Made by a program: the position numbers and the translations under genes. From Desulfatibacillum alkenivorans DSM 16219 (GTDB taxonomy: Bacteria > Desulfobacterota > Desulfobacteria > Desulfobacterales > Desulfatibacillaceae): 64,000 nucleotides of DNA. How positions within the stretch are numbered: position 1 is the stretch's first letter; every line of letters begins with the position of its first letter. Of the stretch, positions 23,661 through 31,727 are shown piece by piece. The notes under the pieces were generated by a model. That model saw nothing but the letters and a program-made list of their open reading frames with translations. It was not told the origin of the DNA and searched no databases. Location: contig NZ_FQZU01000005.1 in assembly GCF_900142135.1 (NCBI RefSeq), forward strand, positions 124,001 through 188,000, in the 5' to 3' direction.

Positions 23661-25217
23661 TTATCGTTCCCGGGCGAGAATATCCACAGCCCGGTTATAT
23701 GCTTCCACAACTTCCTTTATATTGGCTTTGCCGGGGCTCAGCACGGCCAGTTGAACCTTTTCCTGAAGCTCCTTGGGAAGGTCCTTGTCGTTTTTCGCCG
23801 AATTCTCCCAAAGCAAAAAGCAATGCCTTAAAACCTCTTCGTTGGTTATGTTGCGCCTTAACAGGCTGGCCATGGCTTCGGCATAGCCCCGGGAACTGAT
23901 ATGCTCTCCGTTGGCTCCTTTGGAAGGCCCCTCGCTTTTACGGGGAACAAGCGGCGCCGCATTGTGCCACACGTATAACAGCGCCCAGATCAGCAGCGCC
24001 AGCCCGGCTCCGGCCAATCCGTATTTTCTGGCCAGGGTGGAGATTCCCTCCTGCTTGGCGATTCCCAGGTGCCATTCGTCAAACACCACCCGGTCATAAG
24101 ATTTGAACAGCCACACCAAAAGCTCCGTGGATGGTTTTTCGGCCAGGGATTCGTTGCTTAAAAAATAGGAGTCGGTGCAAAAAACCAAGGAGCCCCGGCC
24201 GAAATCACGCTCCACCATAACCGGCTTGTCCTGGTAGGTGTAGATCACCTTCCACTTAGGGGAAATGTCCTCGAAAAACCAGGCGCTGTACCAGCTGACA
24301 TTGGGAGGCAGGCCGGAGTCGGCGTATTCCAGGCTAAGGATCGCCTGGCTATCTCCAAAAACGAAATCCGGGTTTTGATTCATGGACAAGCCCCAGTTTT
24401 CCTGGCCTGAGGCAATGTCATGCAAATTCAAGTAATCCCGGATTTTCTCCACCCGCCGGCTGATCTCCTTGTTCCCGGCGTTTTCCATAGAGTCTTCCTC
24501 GAAGTCTTCTTCCGAGGCGTCTTTCACCGCAGCCTCTTCCTGGGAATTATCGTCGCCGGCGGCTTGTTCCATATTGGATGACTCGTCTTCTTCAGAGCTT
24601 TCAATAACCGTCTTTTCTTCCTTCGCCGGGGGAGCGGTCTCCTCATCAATGAACTCAGGGTCCAGAGGCTCAATTTCAAGATCTTTGCTGTCGGACAATG
24701 CCTTGTCTTCCTGTTGCGGATTTTGTGGAACCGGCCCGGCAGGCGCGTTTTCAGCCTCAGTTTTCTCCTCAACCCGCTCCTTGCTCTCCTTGCTCTCCTT
24801 GCTCTCCTTGGACTGCTCCAACTCCTCCTCGTCTTCAATGGGCGCCCACTTGCCGATAATGGAAAAAGTAACGACCACCCGGTCCCCCTTCATGGCCAGG
24901 GCGCCCAGTTTTTCGGCGATGCGTTTGCGGCCCATCAGCATCCCCTTGGAAGGAGCGCCGGAGACCAAAAACACCGCGGGCGGGTCTTCCTGCATTCGGT
25001 CAAAGGAGTAGTAGTTCCGCTCCACGTTCACGCTTTTCAAATTCACGAGGCTGTCGTGCAGGCCCCGCGTACCAAGGGGATCGCTGCGCAGGGAGGAATA
25101 GGGAGGATACAGGTTTCCCTTTTCGAAATTCAGGGCGAAAATATGCATGACGGCCGCCGCGGCCATCAGAAGCAGGGCAGGAACAATGATGATCGCCGCT
25201 TTAGAAATTCTTGGCAA
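23661..25217 (-). CDS. DUF4350-like membrane protein with acidic, repeat-bearing insert
   Basis: This 518-residue protein has membrane helices at about 8-28 and near 405-428. The globular part (about 30-125 and 260-390) contains 'GTRGLHDSLVNL' and 'VVFDEWHLGIAKQEG', the DUF4350 pattern. Residues about 128-255 are a Glu/Ser-rich insert that includes three SKE repeats encoded by a 9-bp tandem repeat. The only upstream start in frame is TTG, 17 bases inside the end of the preceding gene, since a TGA stands just before it. It is a standard member of MoxR/DUF58/DUF4129 clusters; function unknown. Confidence 0.8.
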   Translation of the reverse strand: MPRISKAAIIIVPALLLMAAAAVMHIFALNFEKGNLYPPYSSLRSDPLGTRGLHDSLVNLKSVNVERNYYSFDRMQEDPPAVFLVSGAPSKGMLMGRKRIAEKLGALAMKGDRVVVTFSIIGKWAPIEDEEELEQSKESKESKESKERVEEKTEAENAPAGPVPQNPQQEDKALSDSKDLEIEPLDPEFIDEETAPPAKEEKTVIESSEEDESSNMEQAAGDDNSQEEAAVKDASEEDFEEDSMENAGNKEISRRVEKIRDYLNLHDIASGQENWGLSMNQNPDFVFGDSQAILSLEYADSGLPPNVSWYSAWFFEDISPKWKVIYTYQDKPVMVERDFGRGSLVFCTDSYFLSNESLAEKPSTELLVWLFKSYDRVVFDEWHLGIAKQEGISTLARKYGLAGAGLALLIWALLYVWHNAAPLVPRKSEGPSKGANGEHISSRGYAEAMASLLRRNITNEEVLRHCFLLWENSAKNDKDLPKELQEKVQLAVLSPGKANIKEVVEAYNRAVDILARER

Positions 25218-26871
25218 TGGTCATGATCCTTTCCTGGGAGCTTGCAAAATTTCCCACAATGTCCCGGTCCACGGGGTACAGGCCGTACCAGTGCTTTTCA
25301 AAAATCTTGACGGCTCCGCCGAACAACTCCAGCAATTCCTTTTTGTCCCTGGCTTTGCGATGGAGTTCGGTATTATATTCCCGGTTGGATTTATACTTGG
25401 CGATGGATATCATGTCCGCCTGGGCCAGTTGGGCCAGGGCCGCCAGATAATAAGCCCGCAGCGCTTCAAGATGCGCTCCTTGAGCCATCAGGTCTCTGGC
25501 CATGTCCAGCCACGCGTTGGTGGAAAGGCGGTCCGCCGTGATTTCCTCGTCCATGATATCCAGTTCGGGCAAAGGCTCCGCCTCTTCGGCATGGCTTTCC
25601 AGGGCTCTGTTTTTTTGCCGCAATGTTTTGACAAACCATAGGATCAGTCCAACCAAGGCTATAATCAACAAAACCCAGAGAACTATTTTTAATGCGTTCA
25701 GCCAGTCAATGTTCGAGTCGTATTGTTTTCTTTCTCTGGGCTTCGGGTCCATTTTCGGCAGCAAATTCTCTATCCATTTCCAAAAAGCTCTGACCCCATC
25801 CACGATGCTTTCCATGGCGATTTTCAGCTTTTCCAGGACCCATTTTGCGGCCTTGGCTAAAAAGCCCTGCTCTTGTTCCGGCTCCGGAGCTAACTCTTTG
25901 GGAAGCCGCCACGAGAAAACAGGCTGCTCCATGACGTCGTGGATGGATTTTTCCAGTTGGGGCTGGTCGATGGTTTGCCGGGGGGCGCCGGCTTCTTCCG
26001 CCATGGCCCGGCCGCCGCTGAACAGGCATAGGGCGCAAAGCGCCGCAACCGCCAAAGCGGTTTTGGCGTGCTTAAGCCTGCGCAGCCTGGCTTTGATGTC
26101 GTCGCCCGTGGAAAGAGAAGCGCCGTAATAGCACCGCAAGGCGTACATGGCTTTGATAAAAGGATCGAAGCAAATGTAGGTCAGCCCCAGGACGGCCGAC
26201 ATGTAGGCGGCGTTAAACACGGTAGAGTAGACGCATAGAATGTATTGAGATTCAACCCCTATGAGAATTTTGGCCATGGAAGGCAGAAAGATCAAAAAAA
26301 AGAAAAGATTCAGCCAGATGGTGAAGGAAAAAACGCTTAGGACGAATAGGGCCGCATGGTTTTGCCCCGGCCAGAGCATGGCCTGGGTCCAGGCTTGCCG
26401 CCAGGCGCTTTTCAACCCGATCGGCTTGTTAAAATCAATGCACAAGGCGTTTTGGAAAAACGCGATGGTCCAGCCTATGGGGAGAGCTATCATCGCGGCT
26501 ATGGGCAGGGCGATGAAACCCATGGCGTGTATGAACGCCTGGCTGGGAAGCGCCCTTAAAATCTTTTTGAGTCCGGGCGGCTCCTGATCGTAGAGCCCGG
26601 CAAGGATGGATTGCACAAAAATCAGGTGGCAGGTTTTCATCCAGAGGAAAAGCACGGTCAAGGCAAAGGAATAAGGAACCAAATGCTGCTTTGCAAAAGG
26701 ACTCGCCCCCATGTCGCTGATGAAAAAAAGCAGGGCTATGATAAACGGAACGGTCCCGATCAGATAGGGAAGGGCGAGGCTTAATCCTCCTTGCCGAAGC
26801 AATTGCACGGACTCTTCCACCAGATCCAAGGCCGGCTTTTCATCCGCCGTTTTTTTGCGTCCGCGCATCAT
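25201..26871 (-). CDS. Multi-pass membrane protein with C-terminal DUF4129 domain
   Basis: This 556-residue protein has about six membrane helices in residues 30-270, a periplasmic segment, another helix near 390-412 ('IVLWVLLIIALVGLILWFV') and a cytoplasmic DUF4129-type tail ('ALRAYYLAALAQLAQADMISIAKYKSNREY', then 'FEKHWYGLYPVDRD'). The ATG at 26871 overlaps the upstream stop as ATGA; a TTG nine codons earlier is less likely. It precedes the DUF4350 gene in the MoxR cluster. Confidence 0.8.
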   Translation of the reverse strand: MMRGRKKTADEKPALDLVEESVQLLRQGGLSLALPYLIGTVPFIIALLFFISDMGASPFAKQHLVPYSFALTVLFLWMKTCHLIFVQSILAGLYDQEPPGLKKILRALPSQAFIHAMGFIALPIAAMIALPIGWTIAFFQNALCIDFNKPIGLKSAWRQAWTQAMLWPGQNHAALFVLSVFSFTIWLNLFFFLIFLPSMAKILIGVESQYILCVYSTVFNAAYMSAVLGLTYICFDPFIKAMYALRCYYGASLSTGDDIKARLRRLKHAKTALAVAALCALCLFSGGRAMAEEAGAPRQTIDQPQLEKSIHDVMEQPVFSWRLPKELAPEPEQEQGFLAKAAKWVLEKLKIAMESIVDGVRAFWKWIENLLPKMDPKPRERKQYDSNIDWLNALKIVLWVLLIIALVGLILWFVKTLRQKNRALESHAEEAEPLPELDIMDEEITADRLSTNAWLDMARDLMAQGAHLEALRAYYLAALAQLAQADMISIAKYKSNREYNTELHRKARDKKELLELFGGAVKIFEKHWYGLYPVDRDIVGNFASSQERIMTIAKNF

Positions 26872-27227
26872 TCCAGGTCTTCCTTTAGCGCCTTCCAAAT
26901 GGTTCCGTCATGAAAATCCGATGGAATTTCCGCCATGACCTTTCCAAAATAATGGAAACTTCCCCAAATAATCAACAAGGCGATAAAAACCTGCAAGGCC
27001 GTCAGGCCGATGGATTTCGTCCGTTGATAAACGCGCTTGATTAACCCGGCGCCTTCTTTTTCGGACTGGTTTTGTTTAAGAATATTCTCCAGGCACCGGG
27101 AGCATATAACCCGCCCTTCGTGTTCAGTGATGCACTCCCTGCAGAAATACCTTTGGCACTCCGGGCAACGGGCCGCCGCCTCCCGGTCTTGGTGCAGCAG
27201 GCATCTTTCCTGGGAAATAGACGGCAT
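26868..27227 (-). CDS. B-box-like zinc-finger membrane protein, small
   Basis: This 119-residue protein has an N-terminal metal-binding module C9-x2-H12-x8-C21-x2-C24-x4-C29-x2-C32-x3-H36-x5-C42-x2-C45, matching bacterial B-box-type fingers, then one membrane helix at about 75-95. It overlaps its neighbours (TGATG with the upstream gene, ATGA with the downstream gene), so the cluster is translationally coupled. Two other proteins of this cluster carry related Cys modules. Role unknown. Confidence 0.78.
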   Translation of the reverse strand: MPSISQERCLLHQDREAAARCPECQRYFCRECITEHEGRVICSRCLENILKQNQSEKEGAGLIKRVYQRTKSIGLTALQVFIALLIIWGSFHYFGKVMAEIPSDFHDGTIWKALKEDLE

Positions 27228-28315
27228 CAGGAATCCTCGCCGGCCGCAACGGGCATATCGGTAGAAGGCTGTGAGTTTTCGCCGGTTTTTTCGGAATGGG
27301 AACCCTGCATATTAGCTAAAACCAAGCCGGTAACGCCTAAGAAAGAGCATCCAATGATGTGAAATATGGATAAGGCAAATAGTAATGAATTTTCCTTTGG
27401 AGACATTTCAGCCATGGTTTTAAGTATAAGCCAATGGTTGTTGCCTATGTCTGGATTTTGAATAATTACAGCCATAAAAGTTATATAGCCCGCTCCAAAT
27501 GCGATGAGCGCAAAGCCGCCGGAGATCCAGGTTAAAGTTCTTAACCCTGAAGAGACGGCGCCGCCTCCCTGCCTGACCAGAGCCATGATGACCAAGGCCC
27601 CAATGGCCAAAAAGATCAGTCCTCCGCAAAACTCCATAAGTAGGCTGCTAAACAAAAACTCCAAGCCCGTCATACCGGCCGAAATTATAAAAAGGGCATA
27701 CAACGGCTTATGGAACTGGCGGCGGGGCGGGGCGGTCTGTTGTGTAGGCGCCGGAGCGCCTTTGCCGGGCGTCTTATTTTGCGCTTTGCGGTCGGCTTCA
27801 AACAAGCCCCCGTGATCGATCGTAGGACGGCCCGATGCGTCGCCCAGAGTTTCGGGGGCAAAATTCCCTCCCTGGGCCTGCTCTATCAGAGGACGCAACT
27901 GCGCCAAAATCTTTTTGGCGCGCCGCCTGGAATTGACGCTTTTAAGCAATTCCACCCCGGAATCAGTCTGAATCCAAAACTTGCAGGAGCCCTTTGAAAA
28001 AATGGAACGAGCCAGGAGGAAGGAAAAAACCGCCAGCGGCACTATAAAGCCGGCTGTTTCAACTCCTCCGGAAACCGTCCACCAGCCAAAAAGAAGGACG
28101 AGGAGTGAATAAGAAGCCATCCAGGCGTAACCCGCAACTGTATTTTGAATAAAAATCGCCTGAATGTCCCTAAAAAAGAAACGCCTGTAAGACTCTTCAT
28201 AGAACAGGGTGGTGTTGACGCAGAGCAGATGGTCATTGGCCATCCATAAATAGGAGGGGGCGAAAATGTTTCTTCCTCCCCCCGGCATCTTTTTAAACGG
28301 CTTGTTTATTTTCAT
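27227..28315 (-). CDS. Membrane protein of the MoxR cluster, function unknown
   Basis: This 362-residue protein has two membrane helices near 65-105 and four more in residues 205-345, with a cytoplasmic Gln/Ala-rich middle (about 115-200). The N-terminal part (APSYLWMANDHLLCVNTTLFYEESYRRFFFRDIQAI) looks like a PH-like or beta domain before the helices. I do not recognise the family. It is preceded by a 29-base gap and overlaps the next gene by one base. Confidence 0.7.
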   Translation of the reverse strand: MKINKPFKKMPGGGRNIFAPSYLWMANDHLLCVNTTLFYEESYRRFFFRDIQAIFIQNTVAGYAWMASYSLLVLLFGWWTVSGGVETAGFIVPLAVFSFLLARSIFSKGSCKFWIQTDSGVELLKSVNSRRRAKKILAQLRPLIEQAQGGNFAPETLGDASGRPTIDHGGLFEADRKAQNKTPGKGAPAPTQQTAPPRRQFHKPLYALFIISAGMTGLEFLFSSLLMEFCGGLIFLAIGALVIMALVRQGGGAVSSGLRTLTWISGGFALIAFGAGYITFMAVIIQNPDIGNNHWLILKTMAEMSPKENSLLFALSIFHIIGCSFLGVTGLVLANMQGSHSEKTGENSQPSTDMPVAAGEDS

Positions 28316-28344
28316 TTGTTATCAATCCAGGTAAAGAGCGGGCT

Positions 28345-28911
28345 TTACTCGAAGACGTTGAACATTGCGTAAAATATAAAAATAGTCAGCGCAATCTGGC
28401 TGATAGCCATGAGAAAGGCGATAATGAACCTGACTCTGGTGTTTCCTGTGATCGAGCGCGGCGCATTCCAGAATTTGATGACAATAAACATGGTGATCAA
28501 GGCGAAAAAGCCCGAAAAAAAACTGGTTATATAGGAAACCACGGCGATCAACAGCGCCAGCTTGTCCCATCGCATGCGCTTAAGGTCCAGGGACTCGATG
28601 CTTCCTTTTTCCTTGCCTGTTTCAAGGCATTGGGGGCACATATGGGCGCCGTTGATATCCAGGTCGCACAAAGCGCAAATAAAGCGGCCGCAGCTGTCGC
28701 AAACCGTGGTTGCTTTTTTTCCCGGATGAAAAAAGCAGCCGGCCTGATCATCCACCAGAGCCTCGGAACGCTGGATTTCCTCTTTGGGAGCCGTCAGCGC
28801 CGGGAACACCTCCACCCGGAATTTTTTTTCACATAAGGGGCAGGGCTCAAACCCGCCGGTATTAAACGCGGCGGGCTTAAGCTGCGCCTGGCATGAAGGG
28901 CAGTTGACCAT
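28345..28911 (-). CDS. Zinc-ribbon/B-box membrane protein
   Basis: This 188-residue protein has a zinc ribbon (C4-x2-C7, C24-x2-C27), then a B-box-like module (CFFHPGKKATTVCDSCGRFICALC, followed by HMCPQC), then two membrane helices (about 118-143 and 158-183). The same architecture recurs in the neighbouring 119-residue protein. It lies 11 bases downstream of the GYF/RDD gene. Role unknown. Confidence 0.75.
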   Translation of the reverse strand: MVNCPSCQAQLKPAAFNTGGFEPCPLCEKKFRVEVFPALTAPKEEIQRSEALVDDQAGCFFHPGKKATTVCDSCGRFICALCDLDINGAHMCPQCLETGKEKGSIESLDLKRMRWDKLALLIAVVSYITSFFSGFFALITMFIVIKFWNAPRSITGNTRVRFIIAFLMAISQIALTIFIFYAMFNVFE

Positions 28912-28922
28912 TCAATCTCTCC

Positions 28923-29678
28923 CTATCTGCTTTTGATGACGCGGGTGCTGCAGATGCGGTCGTGAAGGGTTCTTTTTTCAGAATCAAACCCGGCCATGAT
29001 GTACCCGATCGCCAGGATCATACCGCTAAGCCATTCAGCGAAAACCCGCCCAAAGGCCCGCAAGTAAGACACTTTGCTTCCGTCTTCAACAATTACCTTG
29101 AGGCCGCAGGCCATTTTTCCCGGAGTGGCGGCGTATTTGCCATGGAAAAAGGTCAGGTATGCGGCATTGAAGCCAATGGAAATCAAATTGATTAAAAGAC
29201 TGTATGCCATCACCATGGAAGGATCCTCCACATTGGACATGAGCATGCCCATGGGGATAAGAACCGCGTATTGCACAATACTAATGATGATCGTATCAAT
29301 GATTTTAGCGCCGGCCCGAATCCAGAACCCGCCGTACTGATAATCTCCGCCTGTCCAGGAGCCTTCTTTGAGCTTCTGCAAAAACATCGGCTTGCAGTCT
29401 TCGCAAATGTGGGAATCGCCGTGCCTGATCACTTCATCCTCGGGAAACACGCGCCGGCATTCCGAGCACCGGACCTGCCCCTCGGGAAGCACCTCTACTT
29501 CATCCTGAGACGCCGCGGCCTGGGGCGCGGTGAGGACGCCGTACTCCTGCCAGTTTTCCATGCCTGCGCGCCAGACCAATGTATCCGAACGAATGACGCC
29601 CGTTTTCACCAATTCACGGAACTCCTCGTCGCCAATGGGGCCGGTCTGCGTTTTATCCTGATAGTAGTACCAGTCCAT
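28923..29678 (-). CDS. GYF_2-RDD domain membrane protein with Cys4 motif
   Basis: This 251-residue protein opens with a GYF_2-type domain ('WYYYQDKTQTGPIGDEEFRELVKTGVIRSDTLVWRAGMENWQEY', about 3-46), continues with a CSEC...CEDC metal motif (about 72-95), and ends in an RDD domain (about 115-250: 'GFWIRAGAKIIDTII', 'GKMACGLKVIV', 'RTLHDRICSTRVI'). The ATG at 29678 has AGGAGAG upstream; six codons further upstream is another in-frame ATG. It is the first gene of the ten-gene cluster, and the last gene is also an RDD protein. Confidence 0.85.
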   Translation of the reverse strand: MDWYYYQDKTQTGPIGDEEFRELVKTGVIRSDTLVWRAGMENWQEYGVLTAPQAAASQDEVEVLPEGQVRCSECRRVFPEDEVIRHGDSHICEDCKPMFLQKLKEGSWTGGDYQYGGFWIRAGAKIIDTIIISIVQYAVLIPMGMLMSNVEDPSMVMAYSLLINLISIGFNAAYLTFFHGKYAATPGKMACGLKVIVEDGSKVSYLRAFGRVFAEWLSGMILAIGYIMAGFDSEKRTLHDRICSTRVIKSR

Positions 29679-29769
29679 GTTCTCTCCTGAAATCAAGTTG
29701 TAAGCGGGTTGGATGGATTGCCGCGCAAATCAATGCGCGGGGATTCTATACCATGAAGTACTCTCTTTG

Positions 29770-30750
29770 TCACGCCGGACCTTGGTACAAGTGGCATTTT
29801 ATGGTATTCGCCCCTTGGACGGCCGCGGGCGGATCTTTCTTCCCGCAAATATCCATGACATGAGGGCAGCGGGTGTGAAAGCGGCAGCCTTTGGGCGGAT
29901 TGGCAGGGGAGGGCGGATCTCCTTGCAAAACAATGCGTTGTTTTTTTTTCTTGCCCGGCCTGGGGGCTGCGGAAACCAGGGCCTGGGTGTAGGGATGGAG
30001 GGGGTTGGATACAACGTCTTTGGTGGGGCCGATCTCCACGATCACGCCAAGGTACATCACGGCCGTTCTGTGGGAAATATGCCTGACCACTGCAAGATCA
30101 TGCGATATAAATAAGTATGACAAGCCGAATTTTTTCCGCAGGTCCATGAGCAGATGGATGACCTGGGCTTGCACCGAAACGTCCAGGGCGCTCACCGCCT
30201 CGTCGCAGACAATGAATTCGGGCTTCATGGAGATGGCCCGGGCCACGCTGATGCGCTGGCGCTGTCCGCCGGAGAACTCGTGGGGATACCGGTAAATGGC
30301 GTCCGGGTCCATGCGCACTTCCTGCATGAGGAGGCGGGCGGCCTCCTCCCGGGATGAGCCGTTAAGGAGTTTGTGCTCCACAAGCCCTTCGGTGAGGATG
30401 TCCATGACCGTCATGCGCGGATTCAAGGAGGCGAACGGGTCCTGGAAGATCATTTGCATGCGTTTCCGCCAGGACTTGTCCCGTTTGGAGATCTGCAGGG
30501 GCTCCCCGTTAAAATGAATGGCGCCTTCCTTGTATTTTTCCAGGCCGATGAGCGTTCTGCCCAACGTGGTTTTGCCGCACCCGGATTCCCCCACAAGGCC
30601 CAGGGTTTCGCCTTTATCCACATGAAAGGACACCCCGTCAACAGCCTTTACGTATCCGGCTGTGCGGTTGAGTATCCCCTTATGGATAGGAAACCAGGTT
30701 TTGAGCTCCTCCACCTTTAAAAGGGGAGTATGAGGGCTTTTTTCGGGCAT
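29770..30750 (-). CDS. Peptide ABC transporter ATPase (OppF/second half of YejF type)
   Basis: This 326-residue ATPase carries Walker A 'GESGCGKT', Q-loop 'QMIFQDPFASLNPR', signature 'FSGGQRQR', Walker B 'FIVCDEAVSALDVS' and the C-terminal oligopeptide-importer motif 'GCRFHTRCPHV'. The ATG at 30750 overlaps the upstream stop as TAATG; a longer GTG start is unlikely. With the preceding ATPase it corresponds to the two halves of E. coli YejF, here as separate genes. It energises the permeases encoded upstream. Confidence 0.92.
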   Translation of the reverse strand: MPEKSPHTPLLKVEELKTWFPIHKGILNRTAGYVKAVDGVSFHVDKGETLGLVGESGCGKTTLGRTLIGLEKYKEGAIHFNGEPLQISKRDKSWRKRMQMIFQDPFASLNPRMTVMDILTEGLVEHKLLNGSSREEAARLLMQEVRMDPDAIYRYPHEFSGGQRQRISVARAISMKPEFIVCDEAVSALDVSVQAQVIHLLMDLRKKFGLSYLFISHDLAVVRHISHRTAVMYLGVIVEIGPTKDVVSNPLHPYTQALVSAAPRPGKKKKQRIVLQGDPPSPANPPKGCRFHTRCPHVMDICGKKDPPAAVQGANTIKCHLYQGPA

Positions 30751-31727
30751 TATTTCATCCATTTTTCCGCAAAAAAGCACGCGGCCTTTTTATTCGGGGC
30801 CAGGGTGCGCAACTCCGGCGACTCCTTTTTACATGGTTCTTCCGCATGAGGGCACCGGTCGTGAAAACGGCACCCGGGCGGATAATTCAGCGGCGAGGGC
30901 ACTTGCCCTTTTATTGTGGATAACTCCTCCTGGTCTTCATCCAAAACCGGCACGGACCGCATGAGAGCCCGGGTGTACGGATGCAGGGGATTTTCGAATA
31001 AATCCCGGATTTCCGCCTCTTCCACAATCCGTCCTGCGTACATGACCAATACCCGGTCGCACATTTCCCAAATGACGCCCAGATCGTGGGAAATCAGCAT
31101 TACCGAGGTTTTTTCGTCCCGCATCTGGCGCATGAGGTCGAAAATCTGGGCCGCGATGGTCACGTCCAGAGCTGTGGTGGGCTCGTCCGCAATGATCAGG
31201 GAGGGGCCGTTAATCATGGCCATGGCGATCATCACCCGTTGCTGCATGCCCCCGGAAAGCTGAAAGGGATAGGCCTTCAGCATTCTGTCCGGTTCGGGAA
31301 TTCCCACCTTGGACAGCCAGTCCCGGCCTTTATTCAAAGCCTCCTGCTTAGGCATGGGGTAGTGCAGCATCACGGCTTCGGCCAGTTGGTCTCCGATTCG
31401 ATGCAGCGGCGACAAACAGGCGCCCGGCTCCTGAAAGATCATGCTGATTTCCTTGCCGCGAATCCTGCGCAAGGATTCATGGGGCATGGCGATCAGGTCC
31501 TGGCCCTGGAACACGGCCTTGCCCGCACTGATTCGTCCGGGAGGGGAGGGGATCAGGGATAACAGGCTCATGGCGGTGACCGACTTGCCGCAGCCCGATT
31601 CGCCCACAACTCCCAACACCTCGTTCGGCCTGACCGAAAAGGACACGCGGTCCACGGCCCGCAGCGTCCCTTCGTCCGTGACGAATTCCACGCAAAGGCC
31701 GTTTATGTCCAATAAGGCATCCGTCAT
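30750..31727 (-). CDS. Peptide ABC transporter ATPase (OppD/first half of YejF type)
   Basis: This 325-residue ATPase has Walker A 'GESGCGKS', signature 'LSGGMQQR', Walker B 'LIIADEPTTALDVT', H-loop 'LISHDLG' and C-terminal 'GCRFHDRCPHA', standard for dipeptide/oligopeptide importers. It overlaps the permease gene upstream by four bases (ATGA) and the second ATPase gene downstream, so the importer genes are tightly coupled. Confidence 0.93.
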   Translation of the reverse strand: MTDALLDINGLCVEFVTDEGTLRAVDRVSFSVRPNEVLGVVGESGCGKSVTAMSLLSLIPSPPGRISAGKAVFQGQDLIAMPHESLRRIRGKEISMIFQEPGACLSPLHRIGDQLAEAVMLHYPMPKQEALNKGRDWLSKVGIPEPDRMLKAYPFQLSGGMQQRVMIAMAMINGPSLIIADEPTTALDVTIAAQIFDLMRQMRDEKTSVMLISHDLGVIWEMCDRVLVMYAGRIVEEAEIRDLFENPLHPYTRALMRSVPVLDEDQEELSTIKGQVPSPLNYPPGCRFHDRCPHAEEPCKKESPELRTLAPNKKAACFFAEKWMK

